Source: Sphingopyxis terrae subsp. terrae NBRC 15098 (GTDB lineage Bacteria > Pseudomonadota > Alphaproteobacteria > Sphingomonadales > Sphingomonadaceae). Taken from it: a stretch of 64,000 bases of DNA. Location: contig NZ_CP013342.1 in the NCBI RefSeq assembly GCF_001610975.1, forward strand, positions 2,303,001 to 2,367,000, given 5' to 3'. Below, in pieces: positions 24,658 to 34,306 of this stretch; position 1 is the first letter of the stretch, and each line of letters starts with the position of its first letter. Under the pieces are notes generated by a model. It saw only the letters and a list, made by a program, of their open reading frames with translations, made no database searches and had not been told where the DNA came from. The position numbers were made by a program, and so were the translations under genes.

Positions 24658-26190
24658 ATGTGGAATGCGGGATACGTATCGGAAGTAGACTACATTTACG
24701 GCTATTTCTCCGAGCTGGCGCCGGTACGCTTAAAATTCGCCCTACTTTCCCGAGGCGTTTCGCACGATGTTGGCGATAGCCCCAGTTACCTTGAACTGGG
24801 TTTCGGCCACGGTCTTTCGCTCAATATCAATGCGGCGACATCGTCCGGGCGATTCTTTGGCACGGACTTCAATCCTTCGCAGGCGGCTTATGCGGCCCAG
24901 ATCGCTCGGGCCTGCGGTAAACCACTGGGCATCTTCGATGACAGTTTTGAGGAGTTCGCGCGCCGAGACGATCTGCCGCAATTCGATATCATTGCGCTTC
25001 ACGGTATCTGGTCTTGGGTAAGCAACGAAACGCGCGACGCGATCGTGGAAATCGTGCGATTGAAACTCAAGCCGGGAGGCATTCTCTACATAAGCTATAA
25101 CTGCAAACCAGGCTGGTCGCCGATTGAACCGCTTCGCCATCTTCTCAATCTGCACGCTGCGAAAGCAGCCGCAGGCGGCTTGCTGGCACGAGTGGATGAA
25201 TCTCTTCATTTCGCGCAACGTGTGGTGGACGCCAGCGCAGGCTACTTTGATCTATACCCTAGCGTCGGAAATATGGTGGAGTCGATCAGGAAACTTGATC
25301 GGAGTTACGTGTCGCATGAATATTTCAATCGCCATTGGCTCCCAGAATCCTTTTCGGAAGTATCGGCCCGTTTGGCTGAAGCTAAAATGGATTTTGCCGC
25401 ATCGGCCAGCTTGATCGATAATATGCCCGGCTTAGGTGTGCCATCTCATTGCCAAGGTCTTTTGGCCAGCATCTCGGATCTCGCTCTCTATGAAACCACG
25501 CGGGACTATATCGTAAACCGGCAGTTTCGACGGGACATCTATGTCAAAGGAAAACGGCAGATGTCTGTCGCCGAAGTAGCTGATCGATTGGAAGCATACA
25601 GTTTTCTCACGTTAGCAGAAACAGAGCAACTTCCGCTGACGCTAACGACTGCCGGCGGATCGGCGACACTGCGTTCTGAGATATATCAGCCCGTATGGGA
25701 GGCCCTCATGGCTTCCAATGGGGCAGCCGTGCCGTTCGGCGTGCTGGTCGACAGGATCGCGAGCGTCGGAATTACACGCTCGCAGCTTGCCGAGACCCTC
25801 TTCGTGCTGACGGGCCGCGGCGACGTCGCTCCGACATCGCAATCTGCAACTCCAGAGGATGACCGCATAGCATCGGTCGCACTGAATATGGAACTCTGTC
25901 GCCGATCCAAATATTCTTCGGGTGCGAACAACTTGGCGGCTTCGAACATTGGTTCCGCAGTCCCGGTCACCCGCGTTCAGCAGCTTGTGCTGCTCGCGTT
26001 ATGGGAGGGCGTTGATGAAGTAGAGACAACGGTCTGGAGATGGCTCTCGGAGCAAGGAGAACGTCTTATCAGTGAGGGAGTAACGTTGGAAACCGTTGAA
26101 GAGAACCTCGAGGAGATCAGAAAGATCCATGGGGAGGTGACGTCGAAGCTATTGCCGCTCCTGCGACGTTTGGGAGCCGCTCCTGTCTAA
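24658..26190 (+). CDS. Protein lysine methyltransferase, rickettsial PKMT type (class I SAM fold with methyltransferase regulatory domain)
   Basis: 510 residues; GGAG lies 7 bases before the ATG. An N-terminal YIYGYFSELAPVRLKFALL segment precedes the SAM-binding core: YLELGFGHGLSLNINAA (E46-G52), acidic ribose-binding D70 in FFGTDFNPSQ, and LHGIWSWVS with LKPGGILYISYNCKPGW. Next comes the regulatory-domain block with YVSHEYFNRHWLPESFSEV and RDYIVNRQFRRDIYVKGKR. This order and wording closely match, from memory, the Rickettsia PKMT1/PKMT2 enzymes that methylate lysines of the OmpB autotransporter. Adjacency to a giant autotransporter supports the same role. Known homologues are somewhat longer (about 530-550), and the stop codon here lies at the edge of an IS481-type remnant, so the C-terminus may be truncated. 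Confidence 0.85.
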   Translation: MWNAGYVSEVDYIYGYFSELAPVRLKFALLSRGVSHDVGDSPSYLELGFGHGLSLNINAATSSGRFFGTDFNPSQAAYAAQIARACGKPLGIFDDSFEEFARRDDLPQFDIIALHGIWSWVSNETRDAIVEIVRLKLKPGGILYISYNCKPGWSPIEPLRHLLNLHAAKAAAGGLLARVDESLHFAQRVVDASAGYFDLYPSVGNMVESIRKLDRSYVSHEYFNRHWLPESFSEVSARLAEAKMDFAASASLIDNMPGLGVPSHCQGLLASISDLALYETTRDYIVNRQFRRDIYVKGKRQMSVAEVADRLEAYSFLTLAETEQLPLTLTTAGGSATLRSEIYQPVWEALMASNGAAVPFGVLVDRIASVGITRSQLAETLFVLTGRGDVAPTSQSATPEDDRIASVALNMELCRRSKYSSGANNLAASNIGSAVPVTRVQQLVLLALWEGVDEVETTVWRWLSEQGERLISEGVTLETVEENLEEIRKIHGEVTSKLLPLLRRLGAAPV

Positions 26191-27186
26191 GTGTTCAGCC
26201 CTGACAACCAGCGGATCAGATTGATGATGGATCGATCCGGCTCTGAAGTCCAGATTTGCCGATGTATTCATAGGGGTCTAACACGGAGTGTCTTGAGTCT
26301 GCAAACGGAGTCGTAGGCGGCCAGTCGACCAAGTGCGTGCGCAACTGATCGTGGCTGTCATAATGGAAGCGCTTGACGGTGGTGTCGTTGATGGTGGGTT
26401 CATCGGCTCGACTTGCCGGTTGGTCCAGGGATGGTTCGGCAAGGTGAGCCAATGGTCGAATTCGTTGGCCTCGCCTATCATGTCGAAGCACATCGCGCGT
26501 CCATGTGGTATTGCGGTTGCGCGGCTGGTCGGCAAACTAGATGCTATTATCAGTGAGAATCGATCCGGTAGGGCACGTCCTCGAGCAGTAGTTCCAGAAA
26601 CGCCCAGGCTGTTTGCCTATTTGCCCTTGCTACGAATTGGGTGAGTGCGAACTTGCTGGTGCGATCCATGGCGACGAATAGATAGGGCTTGCCTTTGGCA
26701 GTCAGGACCTCGGCGACATCCATGTCGAAGAAGCCGATGGATAGTGTTGGAAGCGTTGCCGCGAGGGCTTGTCGCCCTCGACGCCGGGCAGCCGTGAGAT
26801 GGCGTGGCGTTGCAGGCAACGGTGTAGCGCCGACCGCGTCAGATGCGGGATCGTCGGCTGCCGGGCATAGAGACAGTCGCCCAACGGCAATAGAGTGTTC
26901 GCCGAAATTCGACGACCATCGCTTCCTTAGCTTCTGTGAGGGTTGGGGAATGAGGGCCTGTCGGCCCGGTCTTCAGAGCCTCGACCGTCGTCTGCTTACG
27001 CCACTTCGCCTCCCTCTTCGGATTGATCCCCAGCTCCCGGCTCAGCGTCGCGAGCGAAGCTTGCGATCGCTGTACTGCTGCTCCGGCGGCGTACGCGATC
27101 GTGGCGCACCCGTGATGTATTCGGCCCCGAATGCCTCCTTCCATTGCAACGAAAGGGTCGCACCATAAATCCATAGGATCAAGCAC
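26191..27186 (-). mobile_element. Degenerate IS481-family insertion sequence (transposase pseudogene)
   Basis: Reading the minus strand from about 27186, three frames together rebuild an IS481-type transposase. The HTH part is AAVQRSQASLATLSRELGI with AKWRK. Next are HLTRSALHRCLQRHAISRLP, then IGFFDMDVAEVLTAKGKPYLFVAMDRTSKFALTQFV from the DDE domain, then HPWTNRQVEPMN, and finally TVKRFHYDSHDQLRTHL. Several frameshifts and an internal deletion around 26540 (the expected DNGIQF segment is missing) make it inactive. The transposase end reads SGLNT on the minus strand right at the methyltransferase stop. The left tip may be TGTCTAAGTGTTCAG from 26184; no matching right tip was found. Confidence 0.85.
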
Positions 27187-27377
27187 ATGGAAGCCAAATT
27201 TGAGCCAAAGGAAGTTTTTTTTATAGACTTACCATACGTATTCTATAACCTGCAAAAAATACGACGAGGGGGTGAAAGCGGCCTCGCGGTGGGAAGCAAT
27301 ATAGTTACGGTTGGCCAAGCGCGATAATGCCGTTTCGGCATGATATTTAGCGTTTGCCGTTAAATTGGATTGCCCAC

Positions 27378-27974
27378 ATGTCCTTCTATGCAGTCTCGTC
27401 TACCTCAAATTGCATCGCATCGTCGCAGCATCATATCGCCTCCGATATTGCAAATGCTTCTGAATTGCACACCCGATTTTCCAAAAGAGATCTTTCAACT
27501 TATAGCTATAACCTGCGTTTTTTAGGCTCTTTTGGACTGGTCGGGCCCGACGGGCGTTGGATTGAAGTGACGCGTAAAAAAAGTATCGCGCTTCTGGCGT
27601 TGTTAGCAACCGGGATTAATGGAGAACGGTGGCGCTCTTGGCTTCAAGAAAAGTTGTGGGGTTCATTGGAGCCTCAATGTTCCCAAGCCGCACTGCGACG
27701 CGAAATATATTATTTGCGGCGACTAGGGAATGTCTACCAGATCCCATTGTTGATAGCCAACTATCGTGTGGTTAAGCTAAATATTTCAGTCGTAAATATA
27801 GACTTTCTTTCTAGAGAAGTTGACGAATACGACGAATTTCTCGAAGGTTTTTCTCTTCTTGGGGAACCAGAGTTCGGCTATTGGTTGAAAAAAACTCGCC
27901 AAAATATTAGTAAGTCTATGACAATAAATAGTAATATTTCGGCCCGTGCAGCAGCCCTTCGGGGGCATCTATAA
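27378..27974 (+). CDS. SARP-like winged-helix regulator, copy 2
   Basis: 198 residues from the ATG at 27378; the true start is unclear because no ribosome-binding site is obvious and an in-frame TTG lies at 27354. From residue about 43 it matches copy 1: NLRFLGSFGLVGPDGRWIEV, KKSIALLALLATG, GERWRSWLQEKLWGS and QAALRREIYYLRRL. It is again a winged helix of the SARP type without a BTAD domain. Base composition is visibly AT-richer than the surrounding genome, with AT-rich upstream sequence (27190-27260), which suggests separate, more recent acquisition than copy 1. Target unknown; the neighbouring cassette is the natural candidate. Confidence 0.7.
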   Translation: MSFYAVSSTSNCIASSQHHIASDIANASELHTRFSKRDLSTYSYNLRFLGSFGLVGPDGRWIEVTRKKSIALLALLATGINGERWRSWLQEKLWGSLEPQCSQAALRREIYYLRRLGNVYQIPLLIANYRVVKLNISVVNIDFLSREVDEYDEFLEGFSLLGEPEFGYWLKKTRQNISKSMTINSNISARAAALRGHL

Positions 27975-29009
27975 CACATTGATCTAGGCGCTGGATTTCC
28001 GTTAGCAGGAATTAGAGTTTAGAAGTTTCTGCAGTATCATCCAACCTTGGACCACGGGGGTCTTTCCGCCTTGCTCACACCGGTGGGCTGTTGCACCGGC
28101 TGAGTTTGTCGGCCGTACACGATCAATCACCAGATAGGTTAATTGCGTCCAGGCCTGCTGCCTTGGCTTCTGAAAAGGCGCGAAGGGCTATCTCGTTAGC
28201 GAGACTGGCGATGCTTTGAATGATCGCGCAGAGCGAACGCGCCTACATCCCGCTCTAGGGCGTCGCGCATCACCCGTCTAAGAACTTGAAGTCAGATTGA
28301 GCAACGGCTTGTGAGAATCTGCTACGCCCATTTTTCTGCTCACTCACGCATATAATCGTCCAAATCCGCAAAACGTATCGCTACCGCCACAGCAAACTCT
28401 GCAAGCATGCCCTCGCGCGGATTAGAGCGAATAAATGGGTACCCTGCCATAAAGCAGACCCTAGCAATCTAGTGAGAAAGATATTTTCCAGTGATTTGAG
28501 TGCCCTTCATTGTTATGCTGGGCGCACCACTTCGGAACAAGGCTGGGCACAGTGCGCGCCTTTTTTTGGCGGCTCCCGCGACCAGCGCTTGGAGCAGATT
28601 GCTTTTCAATCCGAGATCCGAACCTCGCCGGTATCGACCCACACGCGCTGTGCAAGCGCGCGCGTGTTTATCGACTTTTTGATCGAGAACATGCGTTAAT
28701 CCGTGCCAGCCAGTGATCGTGAACGAAGCAAGAGCCCGGGGCTGTTTTCGACGAGCCGATCTGGGTCGCTTAACGCTCGCCGTGTCGGCGATGGCCGGTC
28801 TGCCAAAATCGAGAGAGGGCCCGCGCCATACCGCCGCGCTGGGAAGGGCGATGCAAATCGGGCGCAGCATGACGCGCCGGCGGGATGGATGGTATCATAA
28901 TTCGTCAACAAAGTGGTATGACAAAAAGAAGGATATTTTCGCTGCCTTGTTGACAATATAGGTATGAAGATTATGCCTAGCCGAAATACCAAGCCAATTG
29001 GGGAGAGGC
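27975..29009. other. Intergenic region of about 1 kb, no gene supported
   Basis: Only short overlapping frames on both strands, none with family resemblance or a good ribosome-binding site. Near the right end are three copies of GGTAT(C/G)A (28890, 28914 and 28961 areas) and a possible -35 element TTGACA at 28950-28955, which probably belong to the promoter of the TonB receptor gene at 29010. The rest looks like decayed sequence at the edge of the accessory cassette. Confidence 0.5.
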
Positions 29010-32000
29010 ATGATGCGGGATTATGTTGGGCTGCGCCGCAAGGCGCGGGCGTCGCGGCTGGTGACGGCATGGGTTTCCGGGGTCGCGCTCTGCGCGCTGC
29101 TCGCGCCCGCCAGCGCCCTGGCTCAGGAGCAGGTGCAGTCGGACGATGCTGCGGACGACAATGCGATCGTCGTGACCGGCATCCGTAGTTCGCTGCAGAG
29201 TGCGCTCACTGAAAAACGTAACGCCGACAATCTGATCGAAGTCATCCAGGCCGAAGACATCGGGAAATTGCCTGACCAGAATCTCGCCGAGGTGCTCGAG
29301 AACATCACCGGGGTGCAAATCACGCGCGAAGCCGGGGTCGGTACTGGCGTGCAGATTCGCGGCACCAACGACAATCGCGTCGAGATCAACGGCGTTTCGA
29401 CCGTCGGCTCCGGGTCGGGGCGGGGCGGCATCAGCTTCGAGGATGTCAGCGCGTCGATCATCGCGTCGGTCGAAGTGACCAAGGCTCCCGAGGCAAAGAC
29501 GATCGAGGGATCAGTGGGCGGCACCATCAACCTGCGCACCATTCGCCCGCTCGACCTGAAGGAAATGCTGCTCGCGGCGCGCGTTCAGGGCGAGCATAGC
29601 GAACTGTCGAAGAGCGTCCGCCCGCGTATCTCGGCAACGTTCGGCGACAAATGGTCGACGGGTATCGGCCAGATCGGACTGGTGGTAAGCGGCAGCTACA
29701 CCCAGCAGGAGGCGACGTCCTTCCGTCCGCGCGTCGATCGCGACGGCGGGCTCGTCGAAAATGTCAACGCGACCGTCGTCCGCAGCGGCGTCGCTGAAAA
29801 TCAGCCGACGCGCCGCCCGGCCGCCCAGGACTTCGACTTCGTCGGCATCCAGTTCCTCAACCAGGAGCTCGAAAATTTCGAATATGAGACGAAGAATTTC
29901 GCCGGAACGCTCGAATGGGCGCCGAGCGATCATGTGAAATTCTATTTCGATACCATCTATAACGACCAGCAGCGGCGGCAGGACAGCTCGCGCGTTCAGG
30001 GGTCGGGGGTCAACGCGCTGCTCGACTACAGCGTTCCGACATCCTTCCAGACCGTGGATTTCGGCTCGCTCGACGGCGTGAAGCTCGGCAGTATCCGGGT
30101 CGCCGAGACGGGCACGATCGAGCCCAATATCGCGGTCGATCGCGACGACCCCAATCTGCGCTTCTCGAGCGATGTCGGGGCCCGCCTGACCAAGAGCGAA
30201 ATCTACCGGCTCGGCTCCGAGTTCGACGCCGGGCGGCTGACCGGACGCGTCGAGGCATCGCGTTCGATTTCGAACACGCGAAATCCCGATCTCAGCACGA
30301 CGCTGAATTTCCTCAACCCTAATGCTCCGGTCTTTACCGGGAACGACAATGCGGTCCCCTTCATCTACGACCTGTCGGGCGGATCGCTTGCCTTCGGGAT
30401 CAATTTTGACTCGCCCTTTGCGCCGACGGTCGAACAATTGCTCGACCCCGCCAATGTCGTGTTGCAGCAGGTGTCGATCGGCAATGACAGCACGCGCAAC
30501 AAGGAAGACGCGGCGCGCATCGATCTGTCGCTCGATGTCGCGGACCTGACGCCCTTCTTCACCTCATTCGACGTCGGCTATCGCTTCAACCGGTCGTCCA
30601 GCACCTTCAACGATGTCGGCTCGACGCTCACGCTCAGCAGCCTCAACGACAGTCCGCGCGGCACCTTGTTTGCCGATCTGCTGGTTCGCGGTCCGAACAA
30701 TTTCGGCGACGCCGACGGCCGGACGCTTTTCTTCAAGGACTTTCTGCTTATCGACCCCAACCGCGCCTTCAGCGATCGCGAGGGTACACTCGACATCCTG
30801 CGCGCCGCCTTGCTGGCGGCGCCCGGCCAGCGCGCACTCAACGACGCATCGGCCAATTCGGCGGGCTATTTCTCGATCAACGAGACGACCAACGCGGTCT
30901 ATGGTCAGGCCAATTTCGAGATCGGCCCGGTACGCGGCAATTTCGGTCTTCGCTGGCTCGACACCAGCCTCGATTCGATCGGCAATTCGATCACCGGCGC
31001 CAATGTGACGCAGGTCGTCACCCGGGGCGGCTACAGCAAGCTGTTGCCGCGGCTCAACCTCGTCGCCGATGTTGCGGACAATATCCTGCTGCGCGCCAGC
31101 TGGGGCCGCGACATCAACCGCCCCGATTTCGACCTGTTGTCGACCTCGGTATCGTTCGTCACGAGCGAAAACGCGGCGGTCTCGATCGGCAATCCGAATC
31201 TGCGCCCCGAAACCGTCACCTCCTATGACGCCTCGATCGACTGGTACTTCGCGCCTTCGTCGGTGCTCAGCGTCGGGGTGTTTCACAAGAAGCGTACTGA
31301 CCTTTTCGTCACCCAGCTCGAAGATGCGCCGCTTGACGCCAATGGCTATCGCGACATCACCGCGCCGTGCGAGGGCGGCGGCATCTATAATCCGATCGGG
31401 TTTCGCAACCAGCTATCGCCGATCGGCGGATCGGGCATGTGCGTCCCGATCCTGACGACGATCAACGACAGCGGCAGTACGACGCAGACCGGCGTCGAAG
31501 TCGCGCTGCAATATGATCTGTCGCAGTTCGAGGAAACATTGGGCTTCGCATCGGGCTTCGGGATCGTCGCCAACTACACCTATCAGAAATTCGGCGGCGG
31601 CCAGGCGGTCAACAGCTCGGCGACGCGCGGCACGGATATCTTCAATGCTATCAACGGCATCTACGATGATGCCGATTTCGTGCCGGTAACCGCGAAGCAA
31701 GGGCTGCTCGACTTTTCCAAGCACGCCTATAATCTGACACTCTATTACGAAAAATACGGGCTCTCGGCCCGCGCGCGCTACACATGGCGGAGCGCGTTCC
31801 GGACGCTGGACACCGTCGGCGGCGCGACGCTTGCGAGCACCTTCGGCTTTCCGGTCGTGACCGCGGCGCGGGGACAGCTCAATGCGAGCATTTCTTACGA
31901 TATCAACAGCTTCCTCAGTGTCGGGGTCGAAGGGGTCAACCTCTCCAAGTCGAAAATCTCGCAATATTGCGTCAATGACGGGGCACTGCTGTGCTTCGAG

Positions 32001-32048
32001 GGGCTGCCCGATCGCCGGATCACCTTCGGCGCGTCGGTGCGTTTCTAG
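29010..32048 (+). CDS. TonB-dependent receptor, alginate locus (first)
   Basis: 1012 residues from the ATG at 29010, with GGGGAGAGG just upstream. A signal peptide (LVTAWVSGVALCALLAPASALA) is followed by a TonB-box-like stretch (DDNAIVVTGIRSSLQSAL), the plug domain (EDIGKLPDQNLAEVLENITGVQITRE, VQIRGTNDNRVEINGV, TIEGSVGGTINL) and a long barrel ending GASVRF with terminal Phe. It transports bulky substrates across the outer membrane using TonB energy. Position directly upstream of PL6 and PL17 lyase genes points to alginate oligosaccharides. The PL6 gene starts 44 bases downstream. Confidence 0.94.
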   Translation: MMRDYVGLRRKARASRLVTAWVSGVALCALLAPASALAQEQVQSDDAADDNAIVVTGIRSSLQSALTEKRNADNLIEVIQAEDIGKLPDQNLAEVLENITGVQITREAGVGTGVQIRGTNDNRVEINGVSTVGSGSGRGGISFEDVSASIIASVEVTKAPEAKTIEGSVGGTINLRTIRPLDLKEMLLAARVQGEHSELSKSVRPRISATFGDKWSTGIGQIGLVVSGSYTQQEATSFRPRVDRDGGLVENVNATVVRSGVAENQPTRRPAAQDFDFVGIQFLNQELENFEYETKNFAGTLEWAPSDHVKFYFDTIYNDQQRRQDSSRVQGSGVNALLDYSVPTSFQTVDFGSLDGVKLGSIRVAETGTIEPNIAVDRDDPNLRFSSDVGARLTKSEIYRLGSEFDAGRLTGRVEASRSISNTRNPDLSTTLNFLNPNAPVFTGNDNAVPFIYDLSGGSLAFGINFDSPFAPTVEQLLDPANVVLQQVSIGNDSTRNKEDAARIDLSLDVADLTPFFTSFDVGYRFNRSSSTFNDVGSTLTLSSLNDSPRGTLFADLLVRGPNNFGDADGRTLFFKDFLLIDPNRAFSDREGTLDILRAALLAAPGQRALNDASANSAGYFSINETTNAVYGQANFEIGPVRGNFGLRWLDTSLDSIGNSITGANVTQVVTRGGYSKLLPRLNLVADVADNILLRASWGRDINRPDFDLLSTSVSFVTSENAAVSIGNPNLRPETVTSYDASIDWYFAPSSVLSVGVFHKKRTDLFVTQLEDAPLDANGYRDITAPCEGGGIYNPIGFRNQLSPIGGSGMCVPILTTINDSGSTTQTGVEVALQYDLSQFEETLGFASGFGIVANYTYQKFGGGQAVNSSATRGTDIFNAINGIYDDADFVPVTAKQGLLDFSKHAYNLTLYYEKYGLSARARYTWRSAFRTLDTVGGATLASTFGFPVVTAARGQLNASISYDINSFLSVGVEGVNLSKSKISQYCVNDGALLCFEGLPDRRITFGASVRF

Positions 32049-32092
32049 GGCGCTCGGGGTGACGGCGCAGGGCAAGATAAAAGGATGAGGCA

Positions 32093-34306
32093 TTGAAAAT
32101 CGGTTCGGTTCTGATCCTCGCGCTTCTCGCGTCCGCCGCGACGCCGGCGAACGCGCGCGACCTGCTCGTGTCCGATCCCGCGCAGTTCCGCGCGGCGGTC
32201 AAGGCGGCGAAACCCGGCGACGCCATCCTGCTTGCCGACGGCGAATGGCGCGATTTCCAGGCGCTGTTCGTCGGCACCGGTACCGCGACGAAGCCGATCA
32301 CCCTCGCGGCGCAAACCAAGGGCAAGGTCGTTCTCACCGGTCAGTCGAACCTGCGACTGGCGGGGCGCCACCTCGTCGTGTCGGGCCTCGTCTTCAAGGA
32401 TGGCGCCAGCCCGACCGCCGAGGTCATCTCCTTCCGGCGCAATTCGTCCGACCTGGCGCGCGATTCGCGTGTCACCGAGGTGGTGATCGACGGTTTCAGC
32501 AAGGCCGACCGCCGCGCAGAAGATATTTGGGTCGCGCTCTATGGGACTGGTAACCGCGTCGATCATTCGCATTTCGAGGGCAAGACAAACAGCGGCGTTA
32601 CCCTGGCGGTCATCCGCAAGGCGGGCGATCCGCTCGATAACCGGCACCGCATCGATCATAATTATTTCGGACCGCGCCCGCCGCTCGGATCGAATGGAGG
32701 CGAGACGATCCGCATCGGGACGAGCGAGGAATCGCTGTCGGACAGTCACACGCTCGTCGAGCGCAACATCTTCGATCGCTGCAGCGGCGAGGTCGAGATC
32801 GTTTCGGTCAAATCGGGTGGCAATATCATTCGCGAGAATCTTGTGCTCGCCTCGCAGGGCGCTTTCGTGCTGCGGCACGGCAACGGCAATATTGTCGAAC
32901 GCAACATCTTCTTCGGCCAGGGGGTTCCCGACACCGGCGGCGTGCGCGTGATCAATCGCGATCAGATCGTGCGCGACAATTATCTGGAGGGGCTTGCCGG
33001 CACCTCGTTCAAGAGCGCGATCAGTGTGATGAACGGCGTCCCCAATTCGGTGATCAATCGCTATCATCAGGTCGCCAATGCGCGGATCGAGGGCAATAGC
33101 ATCATCGACGTCGCGCGCATCACATTTGCCGCCGGAGCCGATGCCGAACGCTCGGCCCCGCCCGTCGACAGTCGGTTCGATCGCAACCTGATCGTCGGGG
33201 CTAAGGGACAGGACCCCTTCCGGGCGGAAGGCGCAATCGACGGCATTGCGTTCGCCGACAATGTCGAGGCGCGCGTGGCGACGCCGCTGCTTGGCGCAGG
33301 GGTCGAGCAGCGCGAGGTCACGCTCGAACGCGGCGCGAACGGCCTGCTGTATCCGACCGACCCGGCGCTCGCGGCCATTGGCGCACCGCGCGATCTTCGT
33401 CCGGTGACGCGCGACGAAGTGGGTGTCAGCTGGTATCGAAGCACAGCGCCCGAAGCGGCGTTCGGCGCTGGCGTCACGCGCCGCGTTGCCGCGGGCGCGT
33501 CGCTCGCCGCGGCGGTCGCAGGCGCGCAGCCCGGCGACACGCTGACACTTGCGACTGGCACCTATGATATTCCAGCGCCGCTGACGGTGCGCCACCGGCT
33601 GACCATCGCCGGCGCCAAAGACGCAAAGCCCGTGCTCCACATCGTCTCGCAGCTTGCGCGGATCGTCGGCGGCGGTGGTTTGCGGGTAGAAAATCTGGCG
33701 ATCGACGCGCACGCCGCCGAAGGCGCCGGGCCGTTGATCGCGATCGAAGCGGGCGCTGCCCCCAATTATGCGGTCGCCCTCGACGGCGTGTCAGTGCGGG
33801 GACCGGCCAAGGGGCGCCTCACCGGGGTCTCGATGGCGCCGGGAACCTTCGCTGACGACATCATCATTGCGAACAGCAGCTTCGCCGACATGGGTGTCAT
33901 TATCGACGGGACCGGCGAACAGGAGCCGAAAGGCTGGTATCCGATGGAGCGGCTGACGATCGCGGACAGCAGTTTTGCCGCCGTCGGCATGATTGCCGAT
34001 CTGCTGCGCAAGGGGACGGACGAAAGCACCTTCGGTCCGTGGTTTGCGATGACCGGGTCGAATGTGGTCGACAGCGGCACTGACGGCGTGGCGCTGCGCA
34101 TTTCGGGTGCGCAGCATGTCCGTATTGCGGCCAATGCGTTCGCGAAATCGGGCGCGATTGCGATCATTCATTCGGTCGGCGCGCCCGACACACGGATCAG
34201 CGGCAACAGCTTTGCCGCCACCCCGGCGCCGCGGGTCGATGAACTGGTCTATAAAGGCCCGCTGCGCGCAGATCTGTCGAACAATGCCATGGAGGCGCGG
34301 CCATGA
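32093..34306 (+). CDS. Polysaccharide lyase family 6 alginate lyase
   Basis: 737 residues; the start is a TTG with AAGGATGAGG upstream. A signal peptide (SVLILALLASAATPANA) indicates export. Right-handed beta-helix with the PL6 hallmarks RIDHNYFGPRPPLGSNGGE, IRIGTS, EIVSVKSGGN (K240) and FVLRHGNGN (R261); the 21-residue K-to-R spacing equals that of the characterised PL6 enzyme AlyGC, where these residues act in catalysis. The C-terminal about 270 residues form a second beta-helix-like domain, also as in two-domain PL6 enzymes. It cleaves alginate by beta-elimination. It overlaps the PL17 gene by four bases (ATGA). Confidence 0.93.
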   Translation: MKIGSVLILALLASAATPANARDLLVSDPAQFRAAVKAAKPGDAILLADGEWRDFQALFVGTGTATKPITLAAQTKGKVVLTGQSNLRLAGRHLVVSGLVFKDGASPTAEVISFRRNSSDLARDSRVTEVVIDGFSKADRRAEDIWVALYGTGNRVDHSHFEGKTNSGVTLAVIRKAGDPLDNRHRIDHNYFGPRPPLGSNGGETIRIGTSEESLSDSHTLVERNIFDRCSGEVEIVSVKSGGNIIRENLVLASQGAFVLRHGNGNIVERNIFFGQGVPDTGGVRVINRDQIVRDNYLEGLAGTSFKSAISVMNGVPNSVINRYHQVANARIEGNSIIDVARITFAAGADAERSAPPVDSRFDRNLIVGAKGQDPFRAEGAIDGIAFADNVEARVATPLLGAGVEQREVTLERGANGLLYPTDPALAAIGAPRDLRPVTRDEVGVSWYRSTAPEAAFGAGVTRRVAAGASLAAAVAGAQPGDTLTLATGTYDIPAPLTVRHRLTIAGAKDAKPVLHIVSQLARIVGGGGLRVENLAIDAHAAEGAGPLIAIEAGAAPNYAVALDGVSVRGPAKGRLTGVSMAPGTFADDIIIANSSFADMGVIIDGTGEQEPKGWYPMERLTIADSSFAAVGMIADLLRKGTDESTFGPWFAMTGSNVVDSGTDGVALRISGAQHVRIAANAFAKSGAIAIIHSVGAPDTRISGNSFAATPAPRVDELVYKGPLRADLSNNAMEARP

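Noticed and set aside
28123..28250. Minus-strand segment reading QSIASLANEIALRAFSEAKAAG, faintly like a chemotaxis-receptor signalling helix
   Set aside because: Only about 35 codons, preceded by an in-frame stop and no start codon. At most a decayed fragment; the likeness could be chance.
28461..28961. Several overlapping frames on both strands, the longest 133 codons
   Set aside because: No family resemblance, no good ribosome-binding sites, and frames open on both strands at once. Treated as non-coding.
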